Below the pieces are notes generated by a model that did no database searches, was not told the DNA's origin, and saw only the letters and a program-made list of their open reading frames with translations. The translations under genes and the position numbers were made by a program. A stretch of DNA of 64,000 nucleotides from Euptelea pleiosperma (taxonomy: Eukaryota > Streptophyta > Magnoliopsida > Ranunculales > Eupteleaceae): contig JASUTR010000246.1 of assembly GCA_035048495.1 (NCBI GenBank), positions 1 through 64,000 on the forward strand. The letters are read 5' to 3'. Shown here piece after piece: positions 1 through 10,714 of the stretch (position 1 is its first letter; each line of letters opens with the position of its first letter).

Positions 1-1857
1 AATCCATTTGAGATCATCACATAATCAAATTTCTCATGCCACTGTTTGGCGCTTGTTTTAATCCATATAAAGATTTTATTAATCTACAAACTTTATGTTC
101 AAGTCCTGAGACTTCAAAACCTTCAGGTTGTTTCATGTATATTTCTTATTCTAACTTTCCATTAAAGAAAGCAGTCTTTACATCCATTTGATATATTTCT
201 AAGTTATAAATTGTTGCTGCAGCTATTAGTATTCTTATTGATGTTATCCTTGTTATAGGTAAAGATGAGTCAAAAAATTATATTCCTTCTTTTGTGTAAA
301 TCCTTTGGCTACTAATCTAGCTTTATATTTTTCAATTGTTCCATCAGTTTTAAGTTTCATTTTAAATATCTATTTACAACCTATTGGTTTACAACCTGGA
401 GGTAGATCAACTAGCTTCTAGGTGTTGTTTTGCATTATTGATTCTATTTCATGTTTAGAGCTTCCTTCCAAAAAGGAGCTTCAGGTGAGTTTATAGCTGT
501 GTATATATTTGAGGTTCTTCTTCAGTTAAGAGTGTTATAAAATCAGGACCAAAGCTAGTTGCTCTTCTAGCCCTTTTACTTCTTCTAAGTTCTATGTCTT
601 CTTCTATAATTTCATTATGACTGCTTAAAGCAATATCTGGAGTTCTTATTATTTCTCTATCTTGAGACTTAGTTTTTAGGAGAAAAGCTGGATTCAAAAA
701 ATTTAGCATCTCTGGATTTAATTATGGTGTTGTCATCAATACCATTAACTTCAGATTTAATAAACAAAAACCTATAGGCACTGCTATTTAAAGCATATAT
801 ATGCTATGAATACACAATCTACATTTTTAGGTCCTAATTTAGTTCTCTTAGGATTGGTTATTGCCACTTTGGCTAAACACCCCCACACTTTTAAGTATTT
901 GTAGGAAGACTTTCCGCCATTCCAAAGTTCATAAGGTGTTTTATCTGATTTCTAAACGATACTTTGTTTGGTATATAACATGCAGTAAGGAGTGCTTCCC
1001 CCCACAAGTTCAATGGTAATCCTGAACTTATTAACATAGCATTTATCATGTCTTTTAATGCACTATTTTTCCTTTCAACCATTCCGTTTTGTTGTGGTGA
1101 ATAAGGAGTAGTTGTTTAGTGTATTAAACCATTATGTTCACAGTATTCTAAGAAAGGAGTTGATTCATATTCACCTCTATCTGATCTAAGAATTTTAATT
1201 CTTTTTTCTAGTTGATTTTCTACTTCTGTTTTATAGATTTTAAATTTTCCTAGAGCCTTATCCATGCTGCGTAGTAAGTGCACTCTACAATATTTTGTAC
1301 AATTATCTATAAAAGTTAAGAAGTATTTCTTTTCACCTCTAGTTTGAGTGTTTTTCAGGACACACAGATCACTATGAATTAACTCTAAAGGTTCTGTGGA
1401 CCTATTTATTCTTTTAAATAGTTTCTTAGAATACTTACACATATCTCACATTTTTGTTCTTTGTTAGTAGACTTATGTATTAATTCTAAGTTCATAAGTT
1501 TTTGTAAAGAAGAGTAATTCACATGTCCTAGCCTATCATGCCATAAATTTGAATGATTCAGCAATATAAGCAGAAGTAGAAGCTTTATTCATTTCATCAA
1601 TAGTTACATTTAGTTTAAAAAGTCCTTCAGACATGTACCCCTTCCTAACAAAAATCTCACTCTTGGTTATCACCACTTTGTCAGACTCAATGACAAGTTT
1701 AAATCCTTTTTTACTCATTAAGGACCAAAGACTAAGTTCTTGCAGATGTTGAAACGTGTAGTACCTCGTTCAGTGTCAGGACCTTCCCAGAAGTGAATTT
1801 CATATTCACCTTTCCTTTACATATTATAGATGCATACGAGTTTCTCATGTAGAGTTA
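1..1857 (-). pseudogene. copia pol (integrase and start of reverse transcriptase), broken
   Basis: In minus-strand order: a gag-pre-integrase segment (1718-1536), the integrase core with LELIHSDLC and FTFIDNCTKYCRVHLL (1442-1116), the core continuation with GMVERKNSALKDM (1082-891), the linker with RRSKRARR (709-491), then the reverse transcriptase start, where a DVKTAF-type motif can be read near 185-160. Each block is in a different frame or ends in a stop, so the gene is dead. The RT active site lies outside the window. Confidence 0.8.
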
Positions 1858-2892
1858 TTATCCATTATCCACTTTCTCGTATGATGAGAAAACACTTCTA
1901 TCATCACAGATGTGTCTAGTCGCCCCAGTGTCCACCCACCAGTCCTTGACATTGTTGACCAGGTTGACTTCCGATACAACCGCAGAAAGATACTCAGTTT
2001 CAGTTACATTAGCCTGTGCGGGACCCCTATGATTTTTATTATTTTCACCAGTCTTCCTGTGCCAACAATCTAATGCTCTGTGTCCAATTTTCTCACACAC
2101 AAAAGCAGCTCCCCTTCGACTTTTGAATGTTCCCTTGTGGTTTCTTGAATTTATCATTGTTCTTGAAAATTTTCTTTTGAAACTTCTGACCCGATTTGGG
2201 TTGTCGGTTTCATACTTCTTAGGTTCTTCTACAATATTTGCCTTAGACACCATTATCGAGGCTCCTACACTTTTATCTTTGTTTCTGTTGTCTTCTTCAA
2301 TATTAAGTCGAACAATTGGATCCTCAAGTGACATTTTCTTCTTCTTATGTTTAAGTTGATCCTTGAAATCTGCCCATGCAGGTGGCAATTTTTCTATAAT
2401 TGCAGCCACTTGAAATCCTTCACTAATCTTCATTTTTCCGCATGAATCTCATGTATTAAAATCTGTATTTCCTGAACTTGAGAAATTACAGATTTACTAT
2501 TTGACATCTTATAGTTCAGAAATCGTCTCATGATAAATTTCTTAGACCCTGCATCTTCTGTTATGTACTTTATCTAACTTTTCCCGAAGTTTCTTAGCAG
2601 TTCTTTCAGATGAGTAAATATCATATAGTGTATTATCATTCAAAATATGATTCCTACACAGGTAATCCAATTTTTTCCATGCTTCTTTGACACTTTCTTT
2701 AGTAGGATTATTTTCCTCTTCATTTACTTCAGGTTCTTTTTCATTTAGTACAAATGCAACATTCAGAATAGTGAGATAGAACAGCATCTTCTGCTGCCAT
2801 CTCTTGAAGTTTTGTCCAATAAATTTCTCTGATTTCTCAAGGTTAGTGTTTGACATATTGACTGTTATAGTAACAGGGAATTGTCTAATCAC
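1858..2892 (-). pseudogene. copia gag and protease, broken
   Basis: Capsid protein and start of the protease of the copia element. The first frame (2892-2542) has the gag N-terminus of this family, with a FKRWQQKM-type motif followed by a hydrophobic stretch. The second frame (2433-1858) has a lysine-rich region, a zinc knuckle of CCHC type (CEKIGHRALDC) and the protease site WWVDTGATRHIC with the catalytic Asp-Thr-Gly. The two frames are separated by about 110 bases with stops and a frame change. Known in the family: gag packages the RNA and the aspartic protease cuts the polyprotein. This copy cannot make either intact. Confidence 0.8.
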
Positions 2893-3069
2893 ACGAAATC
2901 CACTTTAGATTATTAGTGCAAACTTTTTCAGTTTATGTATCAGTAGGTAATCAATCACTAAAATAAAGAATCAGGAAATAAAAATTGTAATGTAACTACT
3001 AAATGAAATTTACCAAGTAATAGAAGAGTACCCGGACAATAGTAGTATATAACCAACAGATGATTGACT

Positions 3070-3630
3070 AAACTGTAAAATAGATGTCAGGCACTTATCG
3101 GTGAAAAGATGGCTGAGGCACGCGTTGTACGTGCTGTCCTAAAACAGATTTTGCCGCTGCACTTCGAAGGTGTTGATGTTAGTTGGTCGACGACTGCTCC
3201 CAAGATTCAACAGCCCACTGAAGGTAGGCTGCTCTAACCCTTCAGTCTATCGAACTTATAGTGGAACCTCAAAAAATATTCAAAAAAAACTTGTACAAAA
3301 GATGAAGATAGAAGATCGTAATCTTTTGTTGTGTTCTTAGCCTTCTCTATGCCTCTCTTTATATAGGGATGAGGAGGTAGCCGTTGGAATCTTATTAATG
3401 ATTCGAAACGGTATAAACTTTAATGTAATAAAATCCACGTCGGTTACAAAACGTTGTGAATATTAAGCATAAAATCATGTGCGAAAATCCAACTGTCCAA
3501 ATAATGTTTGGGCTTTAAAGTCAGTCCAAGTCCATGTACCAAACCATGTGCGAAAACCCAACGGTCCAAATAATGTTTGGGCTTTAAAGTCCAAGTCCAT
3601 GTACTATAGACCACGCACGCGTGCATGCAT
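3070..3630 (-). promoter_or_regulatory. Probable 5' LTR / U3 promoter of the copia element
   Basis: Minus-strand TATATAAA at 3358-3365 lies about 470 bases upstream of the gag region, where a copia 5' LTR should be. Upstream of it (about 3474-3606) a 60-70 base unit containing CCAAATAATGTTTGGGCTTT occurs twice in tandem, as U3 repeats often do. Both LTR edges are uncertain because the second LTR is not in the window. Confidence 0.45.
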
Positions 3631-3637
3631 GTGTAAT

Positions 3638-4740
3638 TAAGGCTGCGTTTGTTTTTTACAAATGTGCGCGCATTGGCGCTGTTGTGCGCAACTCAGCAAA
3701 AAAATGTGTGTTTGTTTGCACCAATGTGCGCGACTCACAATGTGCACTAAGGCCCTCAATGTGCGCCAATGCGCATGTTGCAACACTCACTTCCCTGAGA
3801 ATCGGAACACACGAAATTGCGTGTTACAACATGCGCCGTTGTACCATAAGGCATACTTATGGTGCATCGCACGGTGTATCACACTATATTTAAAAAATGA
3901 TTTTTACTATATTGTATATATTATATATATATAAAATAATATATTATAATATTATAATATTATATTATATTATTATAATAATAATATTATTATATTAATA
4001 TTATAATATTATATAATACATTATTATTAATAATAATATTAATATAATACATTAAAATATTATAATATTATAATATTATTAATAATACATTATTATTAAT
4101 GATATATAATAATTATAATATTAATATTAATAATATTAATAATATTAATATATATAATATTAATAATAATATAATATATTATAATAATATTATATATGAT
4201 TATCATATAATAGTATAATATAATATTATACATAATAATTTATTATATTAGTTTTATAATATATTAATATTATAAATATTAATATATATCATATTAATAT
4301 AATACATTATTATTAATAATATATTATAATTTATTATAATAATATCATTATAATATTAATATATTAATATAATATTAATAATATTGATATTATAATAATA
4401 TAATATAATATAATAAAATAATATTATATATGATTATCATATAATAATATGATATATTATTATAATTCTATATGTATATCTAGAAATAAAATGTCCAAAT
4501 CGAGTCCACCTGACAGTCCAAAAATCTCAATATACATTTTATATAATGTGGTGTGATGCACTGAATTGGGCGCAACGTGCACCGTTATTTGCGCAAACAA
4601 ACACACATAATTTGTTTCGCGCGCGATTTATTGAATCATTCCAAACGCCTAACATTCGAAGTTATGCGAGTTAAACGTGCGCGGGTTCTGAAGCGCGCAC
4701 GTCCTGAAACACGGGTGAAAAAAAAATAAACGCAGCCTAA
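3638..4740. mobile_element. Tourist-like (PIF/Harbinger) element, copy 1
   Basis: Begins GGCTGCGTTTG at 3641 and ends CAAACGCAGCC-type sequence at 4737, flanked on both sides by TAA (3638-3640, 4738-4740). A 3-bp TAA/TTA duplication and GG(G/C)-starting inverted ends are typical of PIF/Harbinger-derived Tourist MITEs. The outer arms are rich in GTGCGC and GCGCAC words and are roughly inverted. The core (about 3890-4480) is almost pure A+T with TAATATTA-like palindromes. Short frames in the arms are not genes. No transposase is present, so it is non-autonomous. Confidence 0.8.
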
Positions 4741-5683
4741 GACTGCGTTTGTTTTGTACAAATGTGCGCGTATGGGCTGTTGTGCGCAACTTAGCCAAAA
4801 AATATGTGTTTGTTTACATCAATGTGCGTGACTCACAATGTGCACCAGGGCCCTCAATGTGCGCCAAAACGTGTGTTGCAACACTCACCCCCCATGAGAA
4901 TCGAAACACGCACGAAATTGAGTATTACAATACGCGCCGTTGTACCATAAGACATACTTATGGTGTATCGCACGGTGCATGACACTATATTAAAATAAAG
5001 ATTTTTACTATATTGTATATATTTTATATTACATAAAATAATATATATAATATATTATAATATTATATTATATAATAATAAGATAATAATATTATATAAT
5101 TATATGATAATATATTATATAATAAAAATATTATTAATATTATATACTAATATTATAATATTAATATAATTTATTATAATATTATATTAATATTATGAAT
5201 ATATTTTATATTAATAATACTAATATTTTAATAATATTATGTAATAATATAATATAATAAAATAAAATAATATTATATATGATTATTATAATAAATATAT
5301 TTATAATACTATGTAATATATAACATATAATAAAAATCTATTATATTATATTATATTTATATAATATATCTAATATATATTTATATATAATTTTAGACAT
5401 TATATAATATATTATATGTATATCTAAATCGTATAAAAATATTCAAGTACACATGGCAGTCTGAAAATGTGTATGTATAATTTTATACAAGGCAACCCTA
5501 TACACTGAATCAGATGCAACATCCACCATCATTTACACAAATAAATGCACATAATCGATTTTCGCGCATGATTTGTTGAGTTCGTCCAAACATCATACAT
5601 TAGAATTCGCGCGCATTGAATGTGCGCGAATTCAAAGTGCGCACGTCTAAAAACACGCGTAAAAAAAAACAAACGCAGCCTAA
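4738..5683. mobile_element. Tourist-like (PIF/Harbinger) element, copy 2
   Basis: Starts directly after the TAA that ends copy 1 (GACTGCGTTTG at 4741, one base changed from copy 1) and ends AAACGCAGCC at 5680, followed by TAA (5681-5683). The arms match copy 1 (CAAATGTGCGCG, CGCACGT) and the core is again A+T palindromic sequence. The two copies therefore share one TAA: one inserted into the target duplication of the other, or both arose by tandem duplication. Confidence 0.8.
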
Positions 5684-7325
5684 AATATATCGGTTTGCAT
5701 AGCTGTGCCCATTGGGCACAAAACTTTGGATGCCCAAGGGTTCAACCCTTATGGTTCAAAAACTCATATATATATATAGGTAAGAATGAGAATCCTCACA
5801 ACCAATGTGGGATTAAAGGTTTGTAAGAAAAAGCAAAAGACAACCAAAGATTTTCCTCCAAAATTTTAATTCAATCTTATAAAGTTTTGTCTCCAAAAAG
5901 CAAAAGCTTTTTGGCTCCAAAAGGCAAAAGCAAAAGATCTCCAAAGAGGTCTTGGGTTCAAAACCCATTAGACCAAAATTCCAAAACTTTTAACTCACAC
6001 TCCGTATCAATGTTGCTAGATAAACAATTTCCCATCTACTTCTTGACTTTGTTAGGACTTTGGAAAATGACTATACTGTGAATCTTCCTTTGAGATCCTT
6101 TATCCTGGCCTCCACCAAGTCTAGAATAAAGACTTCTTCAAGACGAGCAAATAAACACGTAAATGCTGCATGTACGAAGAAATAACAAAAAAAAATTTAA
6201 AAAGAGTAATTTAGTATAACCCCCTGGTATTGGAAAATAATTTGTACTACCCCCCTAATCTTTGAATATGTTGTAATACGCCCTTTGACCAAGGCCGAGC
6301 ATGGTTGACGAACAGTGCAGTACACGTGTCCATTACTAAAGTGTTAAAATGTCTAAAATGCCCTAATCTTTCCAACAACTGCCACCACTGGCCCTTCGTT
6401 CATCATAAATCCCATACGGCCAAGATAGATCCTTGGACTAGAGCTCCCATGCACCCGGTAATAGCACATTTCACGTCGCTCATCGATAGATTACAAAGTA
6501 TTGATGCTGAAATCTGCTGAACGGTGATGGGTCATGGAGTCAATCTCCTACGCTGTGGAAAGCTTTAGGAACGAAGCTCGGAAATACTGTGAGAAGTGTG
6601 TTGATAGCTTTATATATAGGAAGACCAGAGAGAGGCAGAGAAGAAGAAAAGAGTGAAAGAAGAATATATGATGAAGAAAATGAAGATATTGACAATGAAG
6701 ATGAAAGCGATGATGATGATGACGACGACAAGAATCAGGTGTAGTTCTGTTGTCTTCTACGCCACCTTTGCCGGTCACAAGTTATTTGAGTAGCTAGCGA
6801 AGAGTCTTCGAGAAGATTCTGTAGTGATCAAACTCAGCAGAAATGAAAAAGGTGAGTTTGAATCAAAATGAATTCCCTCAAAATTAGGAAGACCAATCTC
6901 TGCAAATCAAGCACACTATCAACCAAAAATAAAAAGAACCCAAGAGATCTTACTTCATTCAAACTGTAGACCAGCAACCCATCTTCCAAAATCAAGAACT
7001 CGATTCCAAAATCAAGATTTCAATATTCTCTGTTTTGATTTGTATTCAAAATCCAAACTTGCAAACTGGTCATTACAAGATTTGTGAAACCATATGGGGA
7101 TTTCCACGATGATCCGAGGGCTCTTAGTGGCGGTGGCAGTGGTGGTGATGGCGGGGTTCATGGTTGTCTCTCACAAAGATTAGACTATATAATACTACCT
7201 GCCTGTAATAAATTAGTTTTAATAATTTTATATTATTTGTTGTGGAATCGTACTCATGCTAGATTTCATATACGAAATTTTTAAAAAAAATACAAAATTA
7301 AATCAATTTGTAGAAAACAATATTT
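5684..7325. other. Intergenic, no gene found
   Basis: Gene-free stretch. 5830-5960 repeats CCAAAAAGCAAAAGC-like words. 6180-6300 has C-rich runs between AT-rich words. 6540-6780 is low-complexity purine sequence whose reverse strand gives a serine-rich frame. I recognise no domain on either strand. Confidence 0.5.
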
Positions 7326-7951
7326 GTTTTCAAAAATTATAAAAACAAATACGCAAAGCCGTTTGTATTGGCGTCAACAAGTCAATGTCATTTCATTCGG
7401 CGCCAAAACGTATTTTTTCGACAAAACCCGAGTGTACCCCCACCCATTGAAATGGCATCAAAAACATTTTGGCATCATTTGAAATGGAGTCAAAATAGAG
7501 TTGGTGCCATTTCAAATGGAGTCAAAATGTATCTGGCTCCATTTGAAATGGAGTCAAAATGGGTTTGACGCCATTATTTCAAATGGCGCCACACCGATTT
7601 CATTTATAAACAAATTAAATTTCACATTTGAAATGGTGTCCGATCACACCTTTGCTCTCCTTCACTCCTACGTGGTGTCATCCTCTCCTTCTACGGCGCT
7701 ATCCTCCTTTCCAAGTACGGTATTTATTTATTTTTATTAATAATAACATTTATACGTTTGTGTGCATGGGTTAATTTGTTAGAATGTGATTAGTTACATG
7801 ATCTGACTCTATAGAAATGGCGCCATACATAATCTGACACCAATCGAAATGGATTCTAAAAGGGTATTTTTGGGGATTAAATTTTGAAAAGGTTGACGCC
7901 AATTAAAACGGATATGCATATTCATTTTTATAATTTCGTATTTTTTAAAAC
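7326..7951. mobile_element. Non-autonomous terminal-inverted-repeat element with internal GGCGCCATTT/GAAATGG repeats
   Basis: 7326-7378 and 7892-7951 are inverted copies: GTTTT...ATTATAAAAA...CCGTTT...ATTGGCGTCAAC on the left, its complement on the right. The interior repeats short words that are themselves mostly inverted pairs (TTTGAAATGGAGTCAAAATG and GGCGCCA, about 7440-7600). No transposase frame and no clear target duplication were found, so the exact ends and the superfamily are open. The design, with internal complementary short words, resembles the MULE-type element at 16582. Confidence 0.55.
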
Positions 7952-8875
7952 AATTTCCCGTTTCATATATTACATGAAGGATTTTAAAAAATATTTTTTA
8001 TATGTTAATAAATAGGAATTTAAAAAATGCTATAACAAACGTGCAGAAACCACATAACTAATGGATGTTTTGCCATCCCTAGATGTACCAAGATACATCT
8101 AAGGATCGATTTGGAAAACCTTTTGTGCACTACCCTAGACGTTGGTCACTTTGGCTTCTTTCCCGATCAAACTATTACAGGGTTTCACTCGAATGAATAC
8201 AAAAGGACTTTAAATGTCCTCCGGGTGTTCTGTACTTTACTCACCATATTTATAATGAGGCCGTCTGGTACTTGATCAACAATGATCTTTAAAGATTGAT
8301 GATGGTATTTATCTTAGATTACTTTGATCAATTGCAATTATGGAATATATATGACAATTATCTTCAAAGTCTTCCGACGATTAATGTTTGATTTGGCCCC
8401 AATCAATGGTGATGGATGCCGATTAACTAATTTGTAGGAGATCAATGGTGATTATGATCATGCCATTTAGTCCCATTCTTGCTATGTGTGGTTGTTGATA
8501 GAAGCTTGGATGGCCTTCAAAAAATAGTGTTTGACTATTTGGGGGACTTGCAATGATTAAAGCCCATCGCCAACAATGTCACTCATCTCCTTTCCTCCAC
8601 ATGTGATAACCCTATCTTCAATTTTGTTTGCTTCCCTTATATCTGAATAGTCTGAATTGAGCTTGTAATACACCTAACTACTTTCTCTGTTTTCCCCTTA
8701 GAGCTCTGTTCCCTCTAATTGTATTTAGGACCATGACACCACAGTTATTTCTCTCTCCCCCCTATATCAGACTAGGGTTTTAAAATTTCATAATCAAAAT
8801 CCTTGTCTCTTAACTATGTTGATGTGCTAGACCCACATACATATGTCTCTTCTAACATACTTCCTTGTAATACAG
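7952..8875. other. Intergenic, upstream of kinase fragment
   Basis: No LRR, malectin or transmembrane-coding exon is visible here, although a full clade-VIII receptor kinase would have them immediately upstream of its kinase exons. A short palindrome (AGATGTACCAAGATACATCT, near 8080-8100) is the only structure noted. Confidence 0.5.
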
Positions 8876-10714
8876 AGCTGAGAGGTCTAGACTTACAAAC
8901 TGGTTCCTTTACTTTAAGGCAAATTAAGGCTGCTACGAACAACTTTGATGCTGTAAACAAGATTGGAGAAGGAGGTTTTGGACCCGTTTACAAGGTATTA
9001 TACCTAAGAACCAATTGTCTTCATCTTTCACTTATGTACAAAATTTTTACATTATTAATCCAATGCGTGCAGGGACATCTGTCAGATGGTACTATCATTG
9101 CAGTGAAGCAGCTTTCTTCCAAATCAAAGCAAGGAAATCGTGAATTTGTGAATGAGATAGGCATGATTTCTGCACTTCAACACCCTAATCTCGTAAGGCT
9201 TTATGGATGTTGTATTGAAGGGAATCAATTATTGCTAGTGTATGAATACCTGGAAAATAACAGCCTTGCCCGTGCTTTGTTTGGTAAGCTCAGCATCCTT
9301 TTCTCATACTTGGGACAAGTATATTGTGCTTATATAGACTATTATCTCTAATTTTTTTGTTGATTTGATGGTTTAAAGGTCCAGAAGAAAGCCGACTGAA
9401 TTTGGATTGGCGGACTCGGCACAAGATCTGTGTTGGCATAGCAAGGGGTCTAGCTTATCTCCATGAAGAATCGAGGCTAAAGATTGTTCACAGAGATATC
9501 AAAGCTACAAATGTACTGCTTGATAAGGAATTTAACCCTAAGATATCTGACTTTGGATTGGCGAAACTTGATGACGAGGACAACACTCACATCAGCACTC
9601 GAATTGCTGGAACTTAGTGAGTCACCATGCTTACTTTCCTTATCACTCAGATTAATAAGGATCGATTTTTTCCCTTTTCAAAATTCCATAAACTCCATCT
9701 ATTTTGCATGGTTCCTGACCTTTTCCAAATTATAAAATGATCTTACAATTGGAAAAAGCACAAAACAGTTCAACATTAGTGGTTAATTAATATAGATGTG
9801 TTACTAAAAATAGAAAGGTAATTTACCCAACTCCCATATCTCCTCCTTACTTGCCATGTACTCCATGTTTTAGCAGATCGGATCGTAAAAAAAATTGAAA
9901 ATTGAATATAAAGTTAATTAGTACGTGGTGAACAAAGAGGTGTGGGTAGTGGCCTAATTCCATGGCATACAGGATCCGGACTACAACTATCATGGCTTGG
10001 TCCAAAATCATGCATCGAAAATATAATACGTGATGATCTTGATTTTGCAGTGGATATATGGCACCGGAGTATGCAATGTGGGGTTACCTGACTGACAAAG
10101 CAGATGTTTATAGCTTTGGAGTTGTAGCCCTTGAAATTGTTAGTGGTAGGAGCAACATAAATCACAGGCCTAAAGCGGACTGTGTATATCTTCTCGATTT
10201 GGTATGTAGATCTCCTACTATATTATATTTGTATTTTTTTTTACTATATTTTCACAATTTTTACATGATTGGACTTGAATTCAAGATAATCAACTCTTTT
10301 ACCACCTTTATCTAATTATCTTAGGCATTGGTTCTGCAAGAGAAAGGGAGTTTAATGGAGTTAGTGGATCCAAGGTTGGAAGAATATAACAAGGAAGAGG
10401 TTATGACGATGATTAATGTCGCTCTCCAATGCACTAATGCATCTTCGACACTTAGGCCTATAATGTCTACAGTGGTAAGCATGCTCGAAGGTCAAAACGT
10501 TGTTGAGGAGTTTGTTTCAGATCCAGGTACCTCCAGTGATGATTTGAAGTTTAAAGCAATCAGGAAGCATTATCAACAGAGCCAAAATCGAAGTATGGAT
10601 GAAAGCCAGACGCATAATATGTCGATGGCTGGGCCATCGACTGGATCTTCCACATCTGCCCATGATCTCTACCCAGTCAATATGGATTCCCAATATTTGA
10701 TTCAAAGGGAGTAG
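8876..10714 (+). CDS. Kinase-only fragment of an LRR receptor-like kinase (clade VIII, At1g07650 / At1g53430-like)
   Basis: Serine/threonine kinase read from five exons with GT/AG borders: 8876-8994, 9073-9283, 9379-9616, 10051-10201, 10325-10714. All phases join. Visible in order: [20 protein letters not shown] (juxtamembrane signature of this clade), glycine loop [11 protein letters not shown], catalytic Lys in [18 protein letters not shown] (RD-type kinase), [23 protein letters not shown], and a C-terminal tail ending LIQRE. All catalytic motifs are intact. Upstream there is no signal peptide, LRR, malectin or membrane exon, and exon 8876 starts inside a codon behind a good acceptor (CTTGTAATACAG), so the 5' part of the gene is missing. 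Probably a truncated duplicate. It could still be expressed as a cytoplasmic kinase from a new start. Fourth-exon end encodes LDL where relatives usually have LDW. Confidence 0.8.

Larger units (their letters stand above)
1..3630 (-). mobile_element. Ty1/copia LTR retrotransposon remnant, cut by window edge
   Basis: A copia-order element reads on the minus strand: LTR-like promoter block (about 3070-3630), gag, zinc knuckle, protease, integrase, then the start of reverse transcriptase, which runs off the window at base 1. The integrase-before-RT order separates Ty1/copia from Ty3/gypsy. The coding region is broken into many short frames by stops and frameshifts, so this copy is dead. The 3' half and 3' LTR lie outside the window, so age and target duplication cannot be judged. 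I saw no clear initiator-tRNA primer site between LTR and gag. Confidence 0.85.

Noticed and set aside
3621..3934. 90-codon frames in Tourist copy 1
   Set aside because: They lie in the inverted arm of a MITE and recur in copy 2 as another broken frame.
5700..5760. Possible tRNA-like head (GGGTTCAACCC)
   Set aside because: Only the B-box-like word is present. No A box at the right distance and no A-tail.
6540..6778. Serine-rich minus-strand frame
   Set aside because: Translation of a purine-rich microsatellite-like stretch.
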